The position numbers and the translations under genes are program-made. From Caldimonas manganoxidans ATCC BAA-369 (GTDB lineage Bacteria > Pseudomonadota > Gammaproteobacteria > Burkholderiales > Burkholderiaceae_C), in assembly GCF_000381125.1 (NCBI RefSeq), contig NZ_KB905930.1, positions 1 through 64,000 on the forward strand: 64,000 bases of DNA, given 5' to 3'. The notes under the pieces were generated by a model that saw only the letters and a list, made by a program, of their open reading frames with translations, did not search any database and was not told the origin of the DNA. Below are positions 24,845 through 34,497 of the stretch, piece after piece (the stretch's first letter is position 1; every line of letters begins with the position of its first letter).

Positions 24845-26245
24845 TCAATGGGCGTGGCCCGTGCCGTGGGGTTTGACCGCGCGGGCCGAGTCGGGGGCGG
24901 GCGATGGCGAGCCCGCGCGCACGGCCGCCGGAGGCGCGCCTGTCCATTCGTAGGCCACAGTGCCTGGTGGATGCCTGAATGGCCCGGGATCGCTGTAGTC
25001 ACCGGGCCGCTGGTGGCGGCGCACTTTGAGCACGGTGAACATGCCGCCCATCTCCAAGGGGCCGTACTGTCCCTGGCCGGTCATCATCGGTGCGGTGTTG
25101 TCCGGCAGGGGCATTTCCATTTGACCCATGTCGGCCATGCCGCGTTCGCCCATTACCATGTAGTCGGGCACGACACGCTGGATCTTGCGCACCAGGCCGC
25201 GGTGGTCGACTCCGATCATCGTGGGCACATCATGGCCCATGGCATTCATCGTGTGGTGGCTCTTGTGGCAGTGCAAGGCCCAGTCGCCTTCTTCGTTGGC
25301 GATGAATTCGATTTGGCGCATCTGGCCGACGGCGATGTCGGTGGTCACCTCGTTCCAGCGTGCACTTGGTGGTGTGGGGCCGCCGTCGGTGCCGGTCACC
25401 TGGAACTCGTGACCGTGCAGGTGGAGCGGATGGTTGGTCATCGTGAGGTTGCCCACGCGAATGCGCACGCGGTCGTTCAAGCGCACGTTGAGCGTGTCGA
25501 TGGCTGGAAAGATACGGCTGTTGAAGCACCAGATGTTGAAGTCGAGCATCGTGTTGATGCGCGGGGTCTTGCTGCCTGGCTCCACATCGAATGCGTTGAG
25601 CAGGAAGCAGAAGTCGCGATCGACCTCGTTGATGTGCGGGTGCTTGTCGCGCGGGTGCGTGACCCAAAAGCCCATCATGCCCATGGCCATTTGCACCATC
25701 TCGTCGGCATGAGGGTGGTACATGAAGGTGCCAGGGCGGCGGGCTTCGAATTCGTAGACGTAGGTCTTGCCCACGGGGATGGCCGGCTGAGTCAGGCCGG
25801 CCACCCCATCCATGCCGTTGGGCAGGCGCTGCCCGTGCCAGTGGATGCTGGTGTGCTCGGGCAAGCGGTTGGTCACGAAGATGCGCACCCGGTCGCCCTC
25901 GACCACTTCGATGGTCGGGCCCGGGCTTTGGCCGTTGTAGCCCCACATGTGGACATGGAAGCCAGGCGCCACCTCCCGCACCACCGGTTCGGCCACGAGG
26001 TGGAATTCCTTGACGCCATCTTTCATGCGCCATGGGAGGGTCCAGCCGTTGAGCGTGACGACCGGTCGGTAGGGCCGTCCATTGGGCGGCAGCAGGGGCG
26101 GTGCGGTCTGTGGCGAGGTCTGGACCACCGGTTCGGGCAGGGCCGCCAAGGCCGAGCGGGCTACGGCCACACCGGCCACGGCGCTGGCGGCCATGGCGAA
26201 GAATCCGCGTCGGGAAGAGGCATTCGGCATGTGGTGTCGGGACAT
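24845..26245 (-). CDS. copA: CopA-type multicopper oxidase, Tat-exported
   Basis: CopA oxidises periplasmic Cu(I) to the less toxic Cu(II). The 466-residue product starts with a Tat signal (SSRRGFFAMAASAVAGVAVA) and has the four copper-binding motifs HWHG (about 130), HPH, HPLHLHGHEF and HCHKSHHTMNAMGHD. A Met-rich segment near residues 375-415 (GERGMADMGQMEMPLPDN, MMTGQ) is the usual copper-acquisition loop. It is shorter than Pseudomonas CopA (~600 residues). It starts 6 bp after the TolC-like gene and is second in the operon under the CusR-type box. Confidence 0.93.
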   Translation of the reverse strand: MSRHHMPNASSRRGFFAMAASAVAGVAVARSALAALPEPVVQTSPQTAPPLLPPNGRPYRPVVTLNGWTLPWRMKDGVKEFHLVAEPVVREVAPGFHVHMWGYNGQSPGPTIEVVEGDRVRIFVTNRLPEHTSIHWHGQRLPNGMDGVAGLTQPAIPVGKTYVYEFEARRPGTFMYHPHADEMVQMAMGMMGFWVTHPRDKHPHINEVDRDFCFLLNAFDVEPGSKTPRINTMLDFNIWCFNSRIFPAIDTLNVRLNDRVRIRVGNLTMTNHPLHLHGHEFQVTGTDGGPTPPSARWNEVTTDIAVGQMRQIEFIANEEGDWALHCHKSHHTMNAMGHDVPTMIGVDHRGLVRKIQRVVPDYMVMGERGMADMGQMEMPLPDNTAPMMTGQGQYGPLEMGGMFTVLKVRRHQRPGDYSDPGPFRHPPGTVAYEWTGAPPAAVRAGSPSPAPDSARAVKPHGTGHAH

Positions 26246-26251
26246 CGAGGG

Positions 26252-27358
26252 TCAGTGAGCTGGGGCGGTGTCGGCGCTGGCACCATCGCCGAGCGAGACG
26301 AAGTTCGTGGGCTCGCCCCCTTGGAGCACCCATTGGAGATCGGATTCGGCCAGCCAGAAGTCGCGTTGGGCACGGACGGCGTCGGCTGCAGTGGCCAAGC
26401 GGGAGCGGGTGTGGGACAGCAGCTCCCAAACGCTCATGAGCATTCCGTTGTAGCGCAGCACCGCTTCCTCGGCCATCAGCTCGCGGGTCTTGAGCACCTG
26501 GTCGCGGTAGGTCATGGCCAGGGCGTGGCTGGTCCGATAGGCCTCGTAGGCCAATCTTGCATGAGCGGATGCACGCAGCGCCTCGGCTCGTGGCAACTGG
26601 TCGCGCAAGCCCTGCAGATGGGGTGCCAGCGCATCGACGCTCATCAAAGACTCTGGCAAGGCTGGCAGCGCATCGGGCAGGGCGATGCGGTCGTGCCGTC
26701 CGGTCAGCTGCAGCACGCGCACCAGCTCGCGCTCGGCCAGGGCGGCCGCGTATTCGGCTTTCTCCAAGGCCATCTTGGCTTCGCCGAGGGCCAGCGAGCT
26801 CGGCGCTGCTTGCAGGCGACTCCAGTTGCCCACCTGCACCATGCGTTGACCGAGTTCATGAGCCGCCTGGGCCGCCACGAGGCTGTCGCGGTGCATGCCG
26901 ATGCTCTGTCGCGCCGCCACGGCTTGGATCCATGCCTGACGGGCCTGCCGGGCCACGGCCAGCAACTCGCTCAGACCTTGTACGCGACGGTGCATCTTGG
27001 GGTCGAGGGCCATCCAGCGCCCCTGGGCGATGGCATCGGTCAGCGCTGCGCCGAGCTGGGCCTGCACTGGGGCCAGCGACAGATGGGCCTTCCAGGCCTG
27101 GCGCACGGCGTCGGCGGGCGTGGCCAAGGACAGGGACGCCGATGGCGCGGCGGGCTGCGCGGGGTCTTGGTGTTGCGCTTCTTCCCAGCGCAGGATGTCG
27201 ACATGGCCGCGCTGAAACCTTCCGACCGTGTCATTGGCTTGGCGCCAGTCGAGGGGGGCATCGCTTGGAGAGGCCAGCGCGGCGGGGGCCAGCATGGCCC
27301 CTGCGGCCCACAGGGCGGCTGCCAGTCGTGCGAGTTTGAGATGGAACATGGGTGGCAT
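26252..27358 (-). CDS. TolC-family outer-membrane protein of the copper operon
   Basis: The 368-residue product has a signal peptide (AAALWAAGAMLAPAALA) and the two helical repeats of the TolC family (AELMVQ-like: LGQRMVQVGNWSRLQAAPSS and VLRYNGMLMSVWELLSHTRS). It is shorter than classical TolC or CusC (~450-490 residues), and the N-terminal strand region is reduced. No RND pump or membrane-fusion gene is nearby, so it may serve an unlinked pump or act otherwise in copper export. It is the first gene of the copper operon, starting 92 bp from the CusR-type box. Confidence 0.85.
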   Translation of the reverse strand: MPPMFHLKLARLAAALWAAGAMLAPAALASPSDAPLDWRQANDTVGRFQRGHVDILRWEEAQHQDPAQPAAPSASLSLATPADAVRQAWKAHLSLAPVQAQLGAALTDAIAQGRWMALDPKMHRRVQGLSELLAVARQARQAWIQAVAARQSIGMHRDSLVAAQAAHELGQRMVQVGNWSRLQAAPSSLALGEAKMALEKAEYAAALAERELVRVLQLTGRHDRIALPDALPALPESLMSVDALAPHLQGLRDQLPRAEALRASAHARLAYEAYRTSHALAMTYRDQVLKTRELMAEEAVLRYNGMLMSVWELLSHTRSRLATAADAVRAQRDFWLAESDLQWVLQGGEPTNFVSLGDGASADTAPAH

Positions 27359-27450
27359 AAGGGGGGAACATCCACGGGCTCATCGACCGGTACATCAACC
27401 GGTGGGCGGAATTTTGGGCGGGTCGAGCCAACGGCAAGCTGTCTGCCAGA

Positions 27451-27464
27451 TGACAAATCTGTCA
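27451..27464. promoter_or_regulatory. CusR/CopR-type operator between the divergent copper units
   Basis: TGACAAATCTGTCA is a perfect inverted repeat of TGACA with a 4-bp spacer, matching the core of known CusR and CopR boxes (TGACA-N4-TGTCA). It sits midway in the 167 bp between the TolC-like/copA operon and the response-regulator gene, so one site could activate both directions. Confidence 0.82.
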
Positions 27465-27525
27465 GCTTGTGGCGCTGGGCAGCGTTGCAGGCACACTACG
27501 TCTTGTTCCAGTGTGTGCAGCGGCC

Positions 27526-28212
27526 GTGAAGATCCTCATCGTCGAAGATGAACCCAAGACCGGCGACTATTTGCGCCAGGGCCTGCGTGAGGCGGGCTTT
27601 GCCGTCGATCTGGCGACCCATGGCGCTGACGGACTGCACATGGCGCTGGCTGGCGATCCCGACTTGCTCATCCTGGATGTGATGCTGCCCGGCCTGGACG
27701 GCTGGACGGTGTTGCGCGAGCTGCGCAGGCAGGGGTGGACGCGGCCGGTGCTCTTTTTGACCGCGCGCGATCAGGTCGAGGAGCGGGTGCGCGGCTTGGA
27801 GTTGGGCGCCGATGACTATCTCGTCAAGCCGTTCTCGTTCGCCGAGCTGCTGGCGCGCGTGCGCACCATTTTGCGCCGAGGGCGTGCTGGCCTGGAGCCC
27901 ACGATCCTGAGAGTGGCCGATCTGGAGCTCGACTTGCTGCGTCGTCGCGTGACGCGAGCGGGCCGTCGGATCGATCTGACGGCCAAGGAGTTTGGCCTGC
28001 TGGAGCTGCTGATGCGGCGCAGTGGAGAGGTGTTGCCCCGTTCCTTGATTGCCTCTCACGTATGGGACATGAATTTCGACAGCGACACCAATGTGATCGA
28101 AGTGGCGGTGCGGCGGCTGCGGGCGAAGGTGGACGAAGGCTTCGAGCCGCGGCTGATTCACACGGTACGCGGCATGGGCTATGTGCTGGAGGTGCCTGAG
28201 GAACGCGCATGA
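27526..28212 (+). CDS. cusR: Heavy-metal response regulator (CusR/CopR family)
   Basis: This OmpR-type regulator activates copper-resistance genes when phosphorylated. The GTG at 27526 ([16 protein letters not shown]) gives 228 residues, the usual length; an in-frame ATG at 27469 would add 19 residues with no family similarity. The receiver domain has phospho-acceptor Asp51 ([10 protein letters not shown]) and Lys in DYLVKPF. The C-terminal winged helix (about 125-222) includes [12 protein letters not shown] and [19 protein letters not shown]. The gene overlaps the kinase gene by 4 bases. Copper is inferred from the adjacent copA. Confidence 0.93.
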   Translation: MKILIVEDEPKTGDYLRQGLREAGFAVDLATHGADGLHMALAGDPDLLILDVMLPGLDGWTVLRELRRQGWTRPVLFLTARDQVEERVRGLELGADDYLVKPFSFAELLARVRTILRRGRAGLEPTILRVADLELDLLRRRVTRAGRRIDLTAKEFGLLELLMRRSGEVLPRSLIASHVWDMNFDSDTNVIEVAVRRLRAKVDEGFEPRLIHTVRGMGYVLEVPEERA

Positions 28213-29591
28213 GACTGCGGCTGACGCTGACGGCTCGCCTGACGCTGCTGTACACCTTGGTGTCACTGACCATGCTGCTGGGGCTGGGCGTGTTCGTGCT
28301 GCGCGCCACCGATGCGCATTTCGTCGAGTTGGATGAGGAGCTGCTGCGCGACAAGTCGCGCCTGATCGCGCGGATCGTGGCCGAGAGCCGCTCGGCCGAC
28401 GAGTTGGCCTCTCACTTGGATCATCTGCTCTCGACCCACGAGGGCTTGCATGCCGAGCTGCATGACGGGACTCGCGCGGTGTATGACGCCCATGGGCTGC
28501 AGCTGGCCCAAGCCGTCGAGCGCCAGCAGGGCGTGCGGCCGCCCGCCCAGTGGACCGTGGCGGGGCGGACGTTGCGCGTGCTGCAGTTTTCCTTGCCTGC
28601 TGCGCAGGCACTGGCTGCCGACGGCATGCTCGTGCTGACCTTGGGATTGGATATCGGGCACCACCAGCATTTCATGCAGTCGCTGACCCGCTGGCTGACG
28701 GTGTGCCTGGCCGCAGCCACGTTGCTCAGTGGGTTGCTGGCCTGGTGGGTGGCGCGGCGCGGGCTGGCTCCGCTGCGGGAGATGAAGGCGCGCGCGCAGC
28801 GTGTGACGGCGCGCCAGATCGATCATCGCATGCCCGAGCAGGACGTGCCGGTGGAGCTGGCCGACTTGGCCCAGGGGCTCAATTCGATGCTGGATCGTCT
28901 GCAACAGGATGTCGAGCGTTTGTCGCAGTTCTGCGGCGATCTGGCTCATGAGCTGCGCACGCCCATCAGCAACTTGCTGACGCAGACGCAGGTGGCCTTG
29001 GCCCAGCCACGACCGGCGCAGGCCTATCGCGAGATCTTGGCTTCCAATGCCGAGGAGCTGCAGCGCTTGGCTCGCATGGTGTCAGACATGCTCTTTTTGG
29101 CCCAGGCCGATCACGGACTGGCGCTGCCGCGGCCCGAGCGCATCGTGTTGGCCGAGGAAGTCAAAGCGCTGTTCGACTTTTATGAGGCCTTGGCCGAGGA
29201 CAAGGGCTTGCGCCTGGAGGCTGCGGGTCAAGCCGAGGTGTGGGGGGACCGTCTGATGGTGCGTCGGGCCATCAGCAACTTGTTGTCCAACGCACTGCGG
29301 CATGCGCGGCCCGGCACGCCGGTGCGCGTGAGTCTGGAAGAGCGGGATGCCCAGTGTGTGCTGACGGTGCACAACGAGGGGCCGGACATCGATCCGCAGG
29401 ATCTGCCCCGGCTGTTCGATCGCTTCTTCCGCGCCGACCGCTCGCGGCGCCACGGTGTCAGCGAAGGGGCCGGGTTGGGGCTGGCGATCACGCAGGCCGT
29501 GATGCGCGCGCACGGTGGGTATGCCTCGGCTCGGTCAGGGCAAGGCCAAACCGCGATGTCCTTGCATTTCCCGCGCGCAGCGTCCGGGTGA
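28209..29591 (+). CDS. cusS: Heavy-metal sensor histidine kinase (CusS/CopS family)
   Basis: The 460-residue inner-membrane kinase is the partner of the adjacent regulator. It has an N-terminal membrane helix (about 8-30), a periplasmic sensor loop (31-155), a second helix (about 160-182), a HAMP segment, HisKA with phospho-acceptor His247 ([12 protein letters not shown]), and HATPase_c with [28 protein letters not shown] and GAGLGLAI. Periplasmic copper sensing is inferred from gene context. Its stop lies 5 bp from the convergent dnaJ stop with no terminator between them. Confidence 0.93.
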   Translation: MRLRLTLTARLTLLYTLVSLTMLLGLGVFVLRATDAHFVELDEELLRDKSRLIARIVAESRSADELASHLDHLLSTHEGLHAELHDGTRAVYDAHGLQLAQAVERQQGVRPPAQWTVAGRTLRVLQFSLPAAQALAADGMLVLTLGLDIGHHQHFMQSLTRWLTVCLAAATLLSGLLAWWVARRGLAPLREMKARAQRVTARQIDHRMPEQDVPVELADLAQGLNSMLDRLQQDVERLSQFCGDLAHELRTPISNLLTQTQVALAQPRPAQAYREILASNAEELQRLARMVSDMLFLAQADHGLALPRPERIVLAEEVKALFDFYEALAEDKGLRLEAAGQAEVWGDRLMVRRAISNLLSNALRHARPGTPVRVSLEERDAQCVLTVHNEGPDIDPQDLPRLFDRFFRADRSRRHGVSEGAGLGLAITQAVMRAHGGYASARSGQGQTAMSLHFPRAASG

Positions 29592-29596
29592 GGCGC

Positions 29597-30736
29597 TCAC
29601 TTGAACAGGTCTTTGACCCGGTCGGTCCAACTCTTGGCATGGGGCGAGTGGCGTTCGCCGCCTTTCTTGAGCGATTCATCCAGCTCCTTGACCAGCTTGC
29701 GTTGGTGCTCTGTGAGCTTGACCGGTGTTTCGATCTGGATATGGCAGTACAGATCGCCAGGATAGGCCGAGCGCACGCCCTTGATGCCTTTGCCACGCAG
29801 GCGGAAGGTCTTGCCATGCTGAGTGCCCTCGGGCAGCTCGATTTCGGCGCGGCCAGACAGCGTGGGCACCTCGATGGTGCCGCCGAGGATGGCCGTGGTG
29901 ATGCTCACGGGCACGGTGCAGTGCAGGTCGTCGCCGTCGCGTTCGAAGATCTCGTGTTTTTTGATGCGGATCTCGATGTACAGGTCGCCGGGTGGGCCAC
30001 CGTTGGTGCCGGGTTCCCCATTGCCGGCCGAGCGGATGCGCATGCCTTCGTCGATGCCGGCGGGGATTTTGACCTCCAGTGTCTTGGCGCGCTTGACCCG
30101 ACCCTGTCCGCCGCAGCTGGGGCACGGATCGGGGATGACCTTGCCGCTGCCGTGACAGTTTGGGCAGGTTTGTTGGATGCTGAAGAAGCCTTGGCGCAGG
30201 TGCACGGTGCCCGAGCCATGGCAGGTGCCACAGGTTTTGGCACTGGTGCCCGGACGGGCGCCGCTGCCATGGCAGGTGTCGCAGTCTTCCCAGCTGGGGA
30301 TGCGAATTTGCGCTTCCTTGCCGAAGGCGGCTTCTTCCAGGGTGATTTCCATGGCATAGGACAGGTCGCTGCCGCGATAGACCTGTGGGCCCCCGCGGCG
30401 CGAGCCGCCGGTCCCGAAGATGTCGCCAAAGATGTCGCCGAAGGCTTCTGCAAAGCCACCGAAACCTTCGGGGCCACCGCGGAAGCCGGCGCCGCCCATG
30501 GACGGATCCACCCCTGCATGGCCGTACTGGTCATAGGCCGCGCGCTTTTTCGGGTCCGAGAGCATCTCGTAGGCCTCTTTGGCCTCTTTGAACTTTTCCT
30601 CGGCTTCCTTGGCCTTGTCACCCTGGTTGCGGTCCGGGTGGTACTTCATGGCCAACTTGCGGTAGGCCTTTTTGATGTCCTCTTCGGAGGCATTTTTCGC
30701 CACACCCAGGACTTCGTAGTAGTCGCGCTTTGCCAT
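29597..30736 (-). CDS. dnaJ: Chaperone DnaJ (Hsp40)
   Basis: DnaJ delivers unfolded clients to DnaK and stimulates its ATPase. The start at 30736 ([17 protein letters not shown]) gives 379 residues. Domains: J domain (1-70) with the HPD motif in [10 protein letters not shown], Gly/Phe-rich linker, the zinc domain with four CxxCxGxG repeats ([32 protein letters not shown]), and the C-terminal client-binding domains. It follows dnaK after 119 bp that contain two RNA hairpins. Confidence 0.97.
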   Translation of the reverse strand: MAKRDYYEVLGVAKNASEEDIKKAYRKLAMKYHPDRNQGDKAKEAEEKFKEAKEAYEMLSDPKKRAAYDQYGHAGVDPSMGGAGFRGGPEGFGGFAEAFGDIFGDIFGTGGSRRGGPQVYRGSDLSYAMEITLEEAAFGKEAQIRIPSWEDCDTCHGSGARPGTSAKTCGTCHGSGTVHLRQGFFSIQQTCPNCHGSGKVIPDPCPSCGGQGRVKRAKTLEVKIPAGIDEGMRIRSAGNGEPGTNGGPPGDLYIEIRIKKHEIFERDGDDLHCTVPVSITTAILGGTIEVPTLSGRAEIELPEGTQHGKTFRLRGKGIKGVRSAYPGDLYCHIQIETPVKLTEHQRKLVKELDESLKKGGERHSPHAKSWTDRVKDLFK

Positions 30737-30762
30737 GTTCTCGGTCACTTTCAAACGCAAAG

Positions 30763-30794
30763 CCCCCGTGTGCAGGTGTCGCTGCCCACGGGGG
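30763..30794 (-). terminator. Hairpin just upstream of dnaJ (possible attenuator)
   Basis: CCCCCGTG and CACGGGGG pair over 8 bp with a 16-base loop; in the dnaK-to-dnaJ transcript the flanks AAAGC and GCTTT extend the stem. Only a short T run follows. It may partly terminate or protect the dnaK transcript from 3' decay. Confidence 0.55.
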
Positions 30795-30804
30795 TGCTTT
30801 CATC

Positions 30805-30845
30805 CCCGCCCCCTGCGGCTGCGGCTGCCGGCTTCGGGGGGCGGG
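30805..30845 (-). terminator. GC-rich hairpin after dnaK
   Basis: CCCGCCCCC (30805-30813) and GGGGGCGGG (30837-30845) form a 9-bp stem 10 bp past the dnaK stop. There is no T tract, so it is more likely a processing or 3'-protection element than a full terminator, in keeping with higher DnaK than DnaJ output. Confidence 0.5.
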
Positions 30846-30855
30846 CCAGCGTCGA

Positions 30856-32793
30856 TTACTTTTTGTCCTTCACTTCGGTGAATTCGGCGTCCACCACGTT
30901 GTCGTCGGCGGACTTGGCCGAGGCTTGGGCACCAGCAGCGGAGTGGCTCTGGCCGGCCGCCTGAGCCGCCTGCATGTCGGCATAGAGCTTCTCGCCCAAC
31001 TTCTGGCTGGCCTTCATCAGCGCCTCGCTCTTGGCTTCGATGGTGGCCTTGTCCTCGCCCTTGAGGGCTTCTTCGAGGTCCTTGATGGCCGACTCGATGG
31101 CTTCCTTCTCGGAGGCTTCGAGCTTGCTGCCGTGCTCACCCAAAGACTTGCGCACGCTGTGCACCAGGGCGTCGGCCTGGTTGCGGGCTTGCGCCAGTTC
31201 GAGCTTGCGCTTGTCCTCGGCGGCGTTGAGCTCGGCGTCTTTCACCATCTTTTGGATCTCCTCCTCGGTGAGGCCGGAGTTTGCCTTGATGGTGATCTTG
31301 TTCTCCTTGCCGGTGGCCTTGTCCTTGGCGCTGACGTGCAAAATGCCGTTGGCGTCGATGTCGAAAGTCACCTCGATTTGCGGCACGCCGCGCGGCGCCG
31401 GCGGAATGCCTTCCAGGTTGAACTCGCCCAGCAGCTTGTTGCCCGCGGCCATTTCGCGTTCGCCCTGGTAGACCTTGATGGTCACGGCCGGTTGGTTGTC
31501 CTCCGCCGTGGAGAAGACCTGCGAGAACTTGGTCGGGATGGTGGTGTTCTTGCTGATCATCTTCGTCATCACGCCGCCCAGGGTCTCGATGCCCAAGGAC
31601 AGCGGGGTGACGTCCAGCAGCAACACGTCCTTGCGGTCGCCGGCCAGCACCGCGCCTTGGATGGCCGCACCCACGGCCACGGCTTCGTCGGGGTTGACGT
31701 CTTTGCGCGGCTCTTTGCCGAAGAACTCCTTGACCTTCTCCTGCACCTTGGGCATGCGGGTCATGCCACCGACCAGGATCACGTCATCGATGTCGCTGAC
31801 CTTCACGCCGGCATCCTTGATGGCGATGCGGCAGGGCTCGATGGTGCGCTCGATCAGGTCTTCGACCAGGGCCTCGAGTTTGGCACGCGTGAGCTTGATG
31901 TTCAGGTGCTTCGGCCCGGAGGCGTCGGCCGTGATGTAGGGCAGGTTGATTTCGGTTTGCTGGCTGGAGGACAGCTCGATCTTGGCTTTCTCGGCAGCTT
32001 CTTTCAGGCGCTGCAAGGCCAGCACGTCCTTGGTGAGGTCGACGCCTTGTTCTTTCTTGAATTCCCCAATGATGTAGTCGATGATGCGCTGGTCGAAGTC
32101 CTCGCCACCGAGGAAGGTGTCGCCGTTGGTGGACAGCACTTCGAACTGCTTCTCGCCATCGACATCGGCGATTTCGATGATGGAGATGTCGAACGTGCCG
32201 CCGCCGAGGTCATAGACGGCGATCTTGCGGTCGCCTTTGGCGGTTTTGTCCAGGCCGAAGGCCAATGCGGCCGCCGTGGGCTCATTGATGATGCGCTTGA
32301 CTTCCAAGCCGGCGATGCGCCCGGCGTCCTTGGTGGCTTGACGCTGGCTGTCGTTGAAATAGGCCGGCACGGTGATCACGGCCTCGGTCACGGGTTCGCC
32401 CAGGTAATCCTCGGCGGTCTTCTTCATCTTGCGCAGCACTTCGGCGCTGACCTGCGGAGGCGCGAGTTTCTTACCCCGCACTTCGACCCAGGCATCGCCG
32501 TTGTCGGCTTGCACGATGGAATAGGGCATCAGGTCGATGTCCTTTTGGACTTCCTTCTCGGTGAACTTGCGTCCGATCAGGCGCTTGACGGCGTACAGGG
32601 TGTTCTTGGGATTGGTGACTGCCTGGCGCTTGGCAGGGGCGCCGACCAGCACCTCACCGTCTTCCATGTAGGCCACGATGGACGGCGTGGTGCGCGCGCC
32701 CTCACTGTTTTCGATGACCTTGGGCGTATTGCCTTCCATGACGGCCACGCACGAGTTGGTGGTGCCCAGGTCGATGCCGATGATTTTTGCCAT
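30856..32793 (-). CDS. dnaK: Chaperone DnaK (Hsp70)
   Basis: DnaK is the ATP-driven Hsp70 chaperone. The 645-residue product has the nucleotide-binding domain (1-385) with [34 protein letters not shown] and [13 protein letters not shown], the substrate-binding domain with [14 protein letters not shown], and the C-terminal helical lid ending in a short Ala/Ser-rich tail and [12 protein letters not shown], close to the EEVKDKK tail of Gram-negative DnaK. It lies 69 bp downstream of grpE and shares its heat-shock promoter. Confidence 0.98.
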   Translation of the reverse strand: MAKIIGIDLGTTNSCVAVMEGNTPKVIENSEGARTTPSIVAYMEDGEVLVGAPAKRQAVTNPKNTLYAVKRLIGRKFTEKEVQKDIDLMPYSIVQADNGDAWVEVRGKKLAPPQVSAEVLRKMKKTAEDYLGEPVTEAVITVPAYFNDSQRQATKDAGRIAGLEVKRIINEPTAAALAFGLDKTAKGDRKIAVYDLGGGTFDISIIEIADVDGEKQFEVLSTNGDTFLGGEDFDQRIIDYIIGEFKKEQGVDLTKDVLALQRLKEAAEKAKIELSSSQQTEINLPYITADASGPKHLNIKLTRAKLEALVEDLIERTIEPCRIAIKDAGVKVSDIDDVILVGGMTRMPKVQEKVKEFFGKEPRKDVNPDEAVAVGAAIQGAVLAGDRKDVLLLDVTPLSLGIETLGGVMTKMISKNTTIPTKFSQVFSTAEDNQPAVTIKVYQGEREMAAGNKLLGEFNLEGIPPAPRGVPQIEVTFDIDANGILHVSAKDKATGKENKITIKANSGLTEEEIQKMVKDAELNAAEDKRKLELAQARNQADALVHSVRKSLGEHGSKLEASEKEAIESAIKDLEEALKGEDKATIEAKSEALMKASQKLGEKLYADMQAAQAAGQSHSAAGAQASAKSADDNVVDAEFTEVKDKK

Positions 32794-32862
32794 GTTGGAT
32801 GCTCCTGATCTGAAAAATCCGGTTGTCCGCTACTTGTGGATCAATGAGGGGCTTTCAAGGGG

Positions 32863-33393
32863 TCAGCGGGGGGCCGCCACGGTCACCAGGGCTGGACGCA
32901 GCACCCGGTCGGCAATCACATAGCCTTTTTGCAGCACGGCCACGATGGTGTTGGGCTCTTGCTCGGCCGGCACCATGCTGATGGCCTGGTGTTGATGGGG
33001 GTCGAACTTGTCGCCGCTGGCCGGGTTCACCTCGAGCACCTTGTTGCGTTCCAGGGCCTGGGTGAGCAAGCGCAACGTGGCATGCACACCCTCGCGCAAT
33101 TGTTCCAGCGTGGCGTTGTCCACTGCCAAGGCGGCTTCCAGGCTGTCTTTGACGGGCAGCAGGCTTTCAGCAAACGCCTCGATGGCGAACTTGCGCGACT
33201 TGGCGATTTCCTCCTCGGCGCGGCGGCGGGTGTTTTCGACCTCGGCCTTGGCGCGCAAGTAGGCGTCGGACACCTCGGCGTGCCGGGCTTCGAGTTCGGC
33301 CAGCTTCTGTTCGAGCGTCACCTGCTCGGCCGGCTCGGCGTTCAGTTCAGGGGCAGGAGATTGGTTGGGGTCAGGATGTTGCGGTTCTGTCAT
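32863..33393 (-). CDS. grpE: Nucleotide exchange factor GrpE
   Basis: GrpE releases ADP from DnaK. The start at 33393 ([16 protein letters not shown]), with GGGAAG upstream, is preferred over an ATG at 33438, which would lie upstream of the predicted transcription start. The 176-residue product has an acidic N-terminus, a long coiled-coil (about 30-85; [20 protein letters not shown]) and the C-terminal beta-wing domain with [17 protein letters not shown] and [17 protein letters not shown]. Confidence 0.96.
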   Translation of the reverse strand: MTEPQHPDPNQSPAPELNAEPAEQVTLEQKLAELEARHAEVSDAYLRAKAEVENTRRRAEEEIAKSRKFAIEAFAESLLPVKDSLEAALAVDNATLEQLREGVHATLRLLTQALERNKVLEVNPASGDKFDPHQHQAISMVPAEQEPNTIVAVLQKGYVIADRVLRPALVTVAAPR

Positions 33394-33419
33394 GTCGTGC
33401 TTCCCATCGGTTGGCGCGC

Positions 33420-33447
33420 AAATGGGGGCATGCTCCAAAGGTTCAAG
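33420..33447 (-). promoter_or_regulatory. Sigma-32 heat-shock promoter of grpE-dnaK-dnaJ
   Basis: On the minus strand CTTGAA (33447-33442) and CCCCATTT (33427-33420) are separated by 14 bp. Both boxes match the RpoH consensus (CTTGAA, 13-15 bp, CCCCATNT) exactly. The predicted start is about 20 bp before the grpE ATG. Confidence 0.85.
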
Positions 33448-33588
33448 AGGCTGGGCCCGATGGCGGACGGGAAAATCCTGAAGAAAATCTTGAATTTTGC
33501 CGGCAAATGGCCTGGGCCGGTCCGTCCGGTCCCCGACGCAGGGGGGCGCCTGGGCATTTTGCGCAGGTTAGGATGCCTGCCTGAGCCT

Positions 33589-34497
33589 GTGAATCAGTCC
33601 CATTTGCCCTTGGACACTTCCTTTTCCAGCGAAACCAAGGATGCCGCTGCGCATTCCAGGGGCGCCGGCCGCGCCGAGCTGGCCATGCGCACGGCCCTGA
33701 CCTTGGCCCGGCCCATCGTGCGTTGGTTGCTGCGCCAGGGGGTGCAGTACGGGGCTTTCGTGGCCGCGCTCAAGCGGGTCTTCGTGGAGGTGGCGGCCGA
33801 GGAACTGCGCCGCCAGGGGCGGCGCTGCACCGATTCGGCGCTGAGCGTGCTCAGCGGGGTGCACCGCAAAGACGTGCGGGCGCTGACGCAGCTGGGCCGG
33901 GCCCTGCAGCGCGACAAGCCTTTTTCGCCCGCGTCGCTGGTCTTCACGCGCTGGGCCACCGACCCACGCTGGCGCGATCCGGCCAGCGGCCGCCCGTTGC
34001 GGCTGCCGCGCCAGGGAGAGCAAGGCTCGTTCGAGGCGCTGGCGCGAGAGGTGTCCACGGACGTGCACCCCCGCACCTTGCTGGACGAGCTGCAGCGGTT
34101 GTCGCTGGTGCACATCGATGGCCCGTGGGTGGAGTTGGTGGCGCAGAGCTACGTGCCGTCGGCCGACGAGGCCGCCATGGCCGAGCTGTTGGCCGCCAAC
34201 GGGGCCGATCACCTGGCTGCTGCGGTGCACAACCTGACCATGTCCGAACCGCGCCTGCTCGAGCAAAGCGTGTTCGCCAGCGGGCTGTCGCAGGCTTCGG
34301 CCGAGGCGCTGGGGGTGCTGGCACGGCGGCTGTGGGCGCAGGACTTCGTGTGCATGGCCGAGCAGGCGCGACAGCGCTGTCAGGCCGACGCAAAGCCTGC
34401 GCAGCCTTACCGCATGCGCTTTGGCGTGTATTACTACATGGAGCCCGAGGCATCCGAGACCGACGCTGCGCACGCCCGAAAGGAGTCTTCGTCGTGA
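33589..34497 (+). CDS. DUF6502-family protein
   Basis: The product is about 302 residues if GTG 33589 is used; TTG 33604 and ATG 33685 are other possible starts, and none has a good ribosome site. The N-terminal ~100 residues (LARPIVRWLLRQGVQYGAFV, ALKRVFVEVAAEE, LSVLSGVHRKDVRAL) look like a winged-helix DNA-binding domain, and this segment is conserved in DUF6502 proteins. The rest is helical. Function is unknown; a transcription regulator is plausible. It overlaps the next gene by 4 bases (GTGA), so the two products are made together. Confidence 0.82.
   Translation: MNQSHLPLDTSFSSETKDAAAHSRGAGRAELAMRTALTLARPIVRWLLRQGVQYGAFVAALKRVFVEVAAEELRRQGRRCTDSALSVLSGVHRKDVRALTQLGRALQRDKPFSPASLVFTRWATDPRWRDPASGRPLRLPRQGEQGSFEALAREVSTDVHPRTLLDELQRLSLVHIDGPWVELVAQSYVPSADEAAMAELLAANGADHLAAAVHNLTMSEPRLLEQSVFASGLSQASAEALGVLARRLWAQDFVCMAEQARQRCQADAKPAQPYRMRFGVYYYMEPEASETDAAHARKESSS

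Noticed and set aside
24266-27529. A 1087-codon open frame on the plus strand across the copper operon
   Set aside because: It is antisense to four well-supported genes, is His/Gly-rich as expected from reversed high-GC codons, and has no recognisable domain or ribosome site.
30730-32808. A 692-codon open frame antisense to dnaK
   Set aside because: Long antisense frames opposite dnaK are a known artefact of GC-rich codon use; the product is low-complexity Gly/Leu/Asp sequence.
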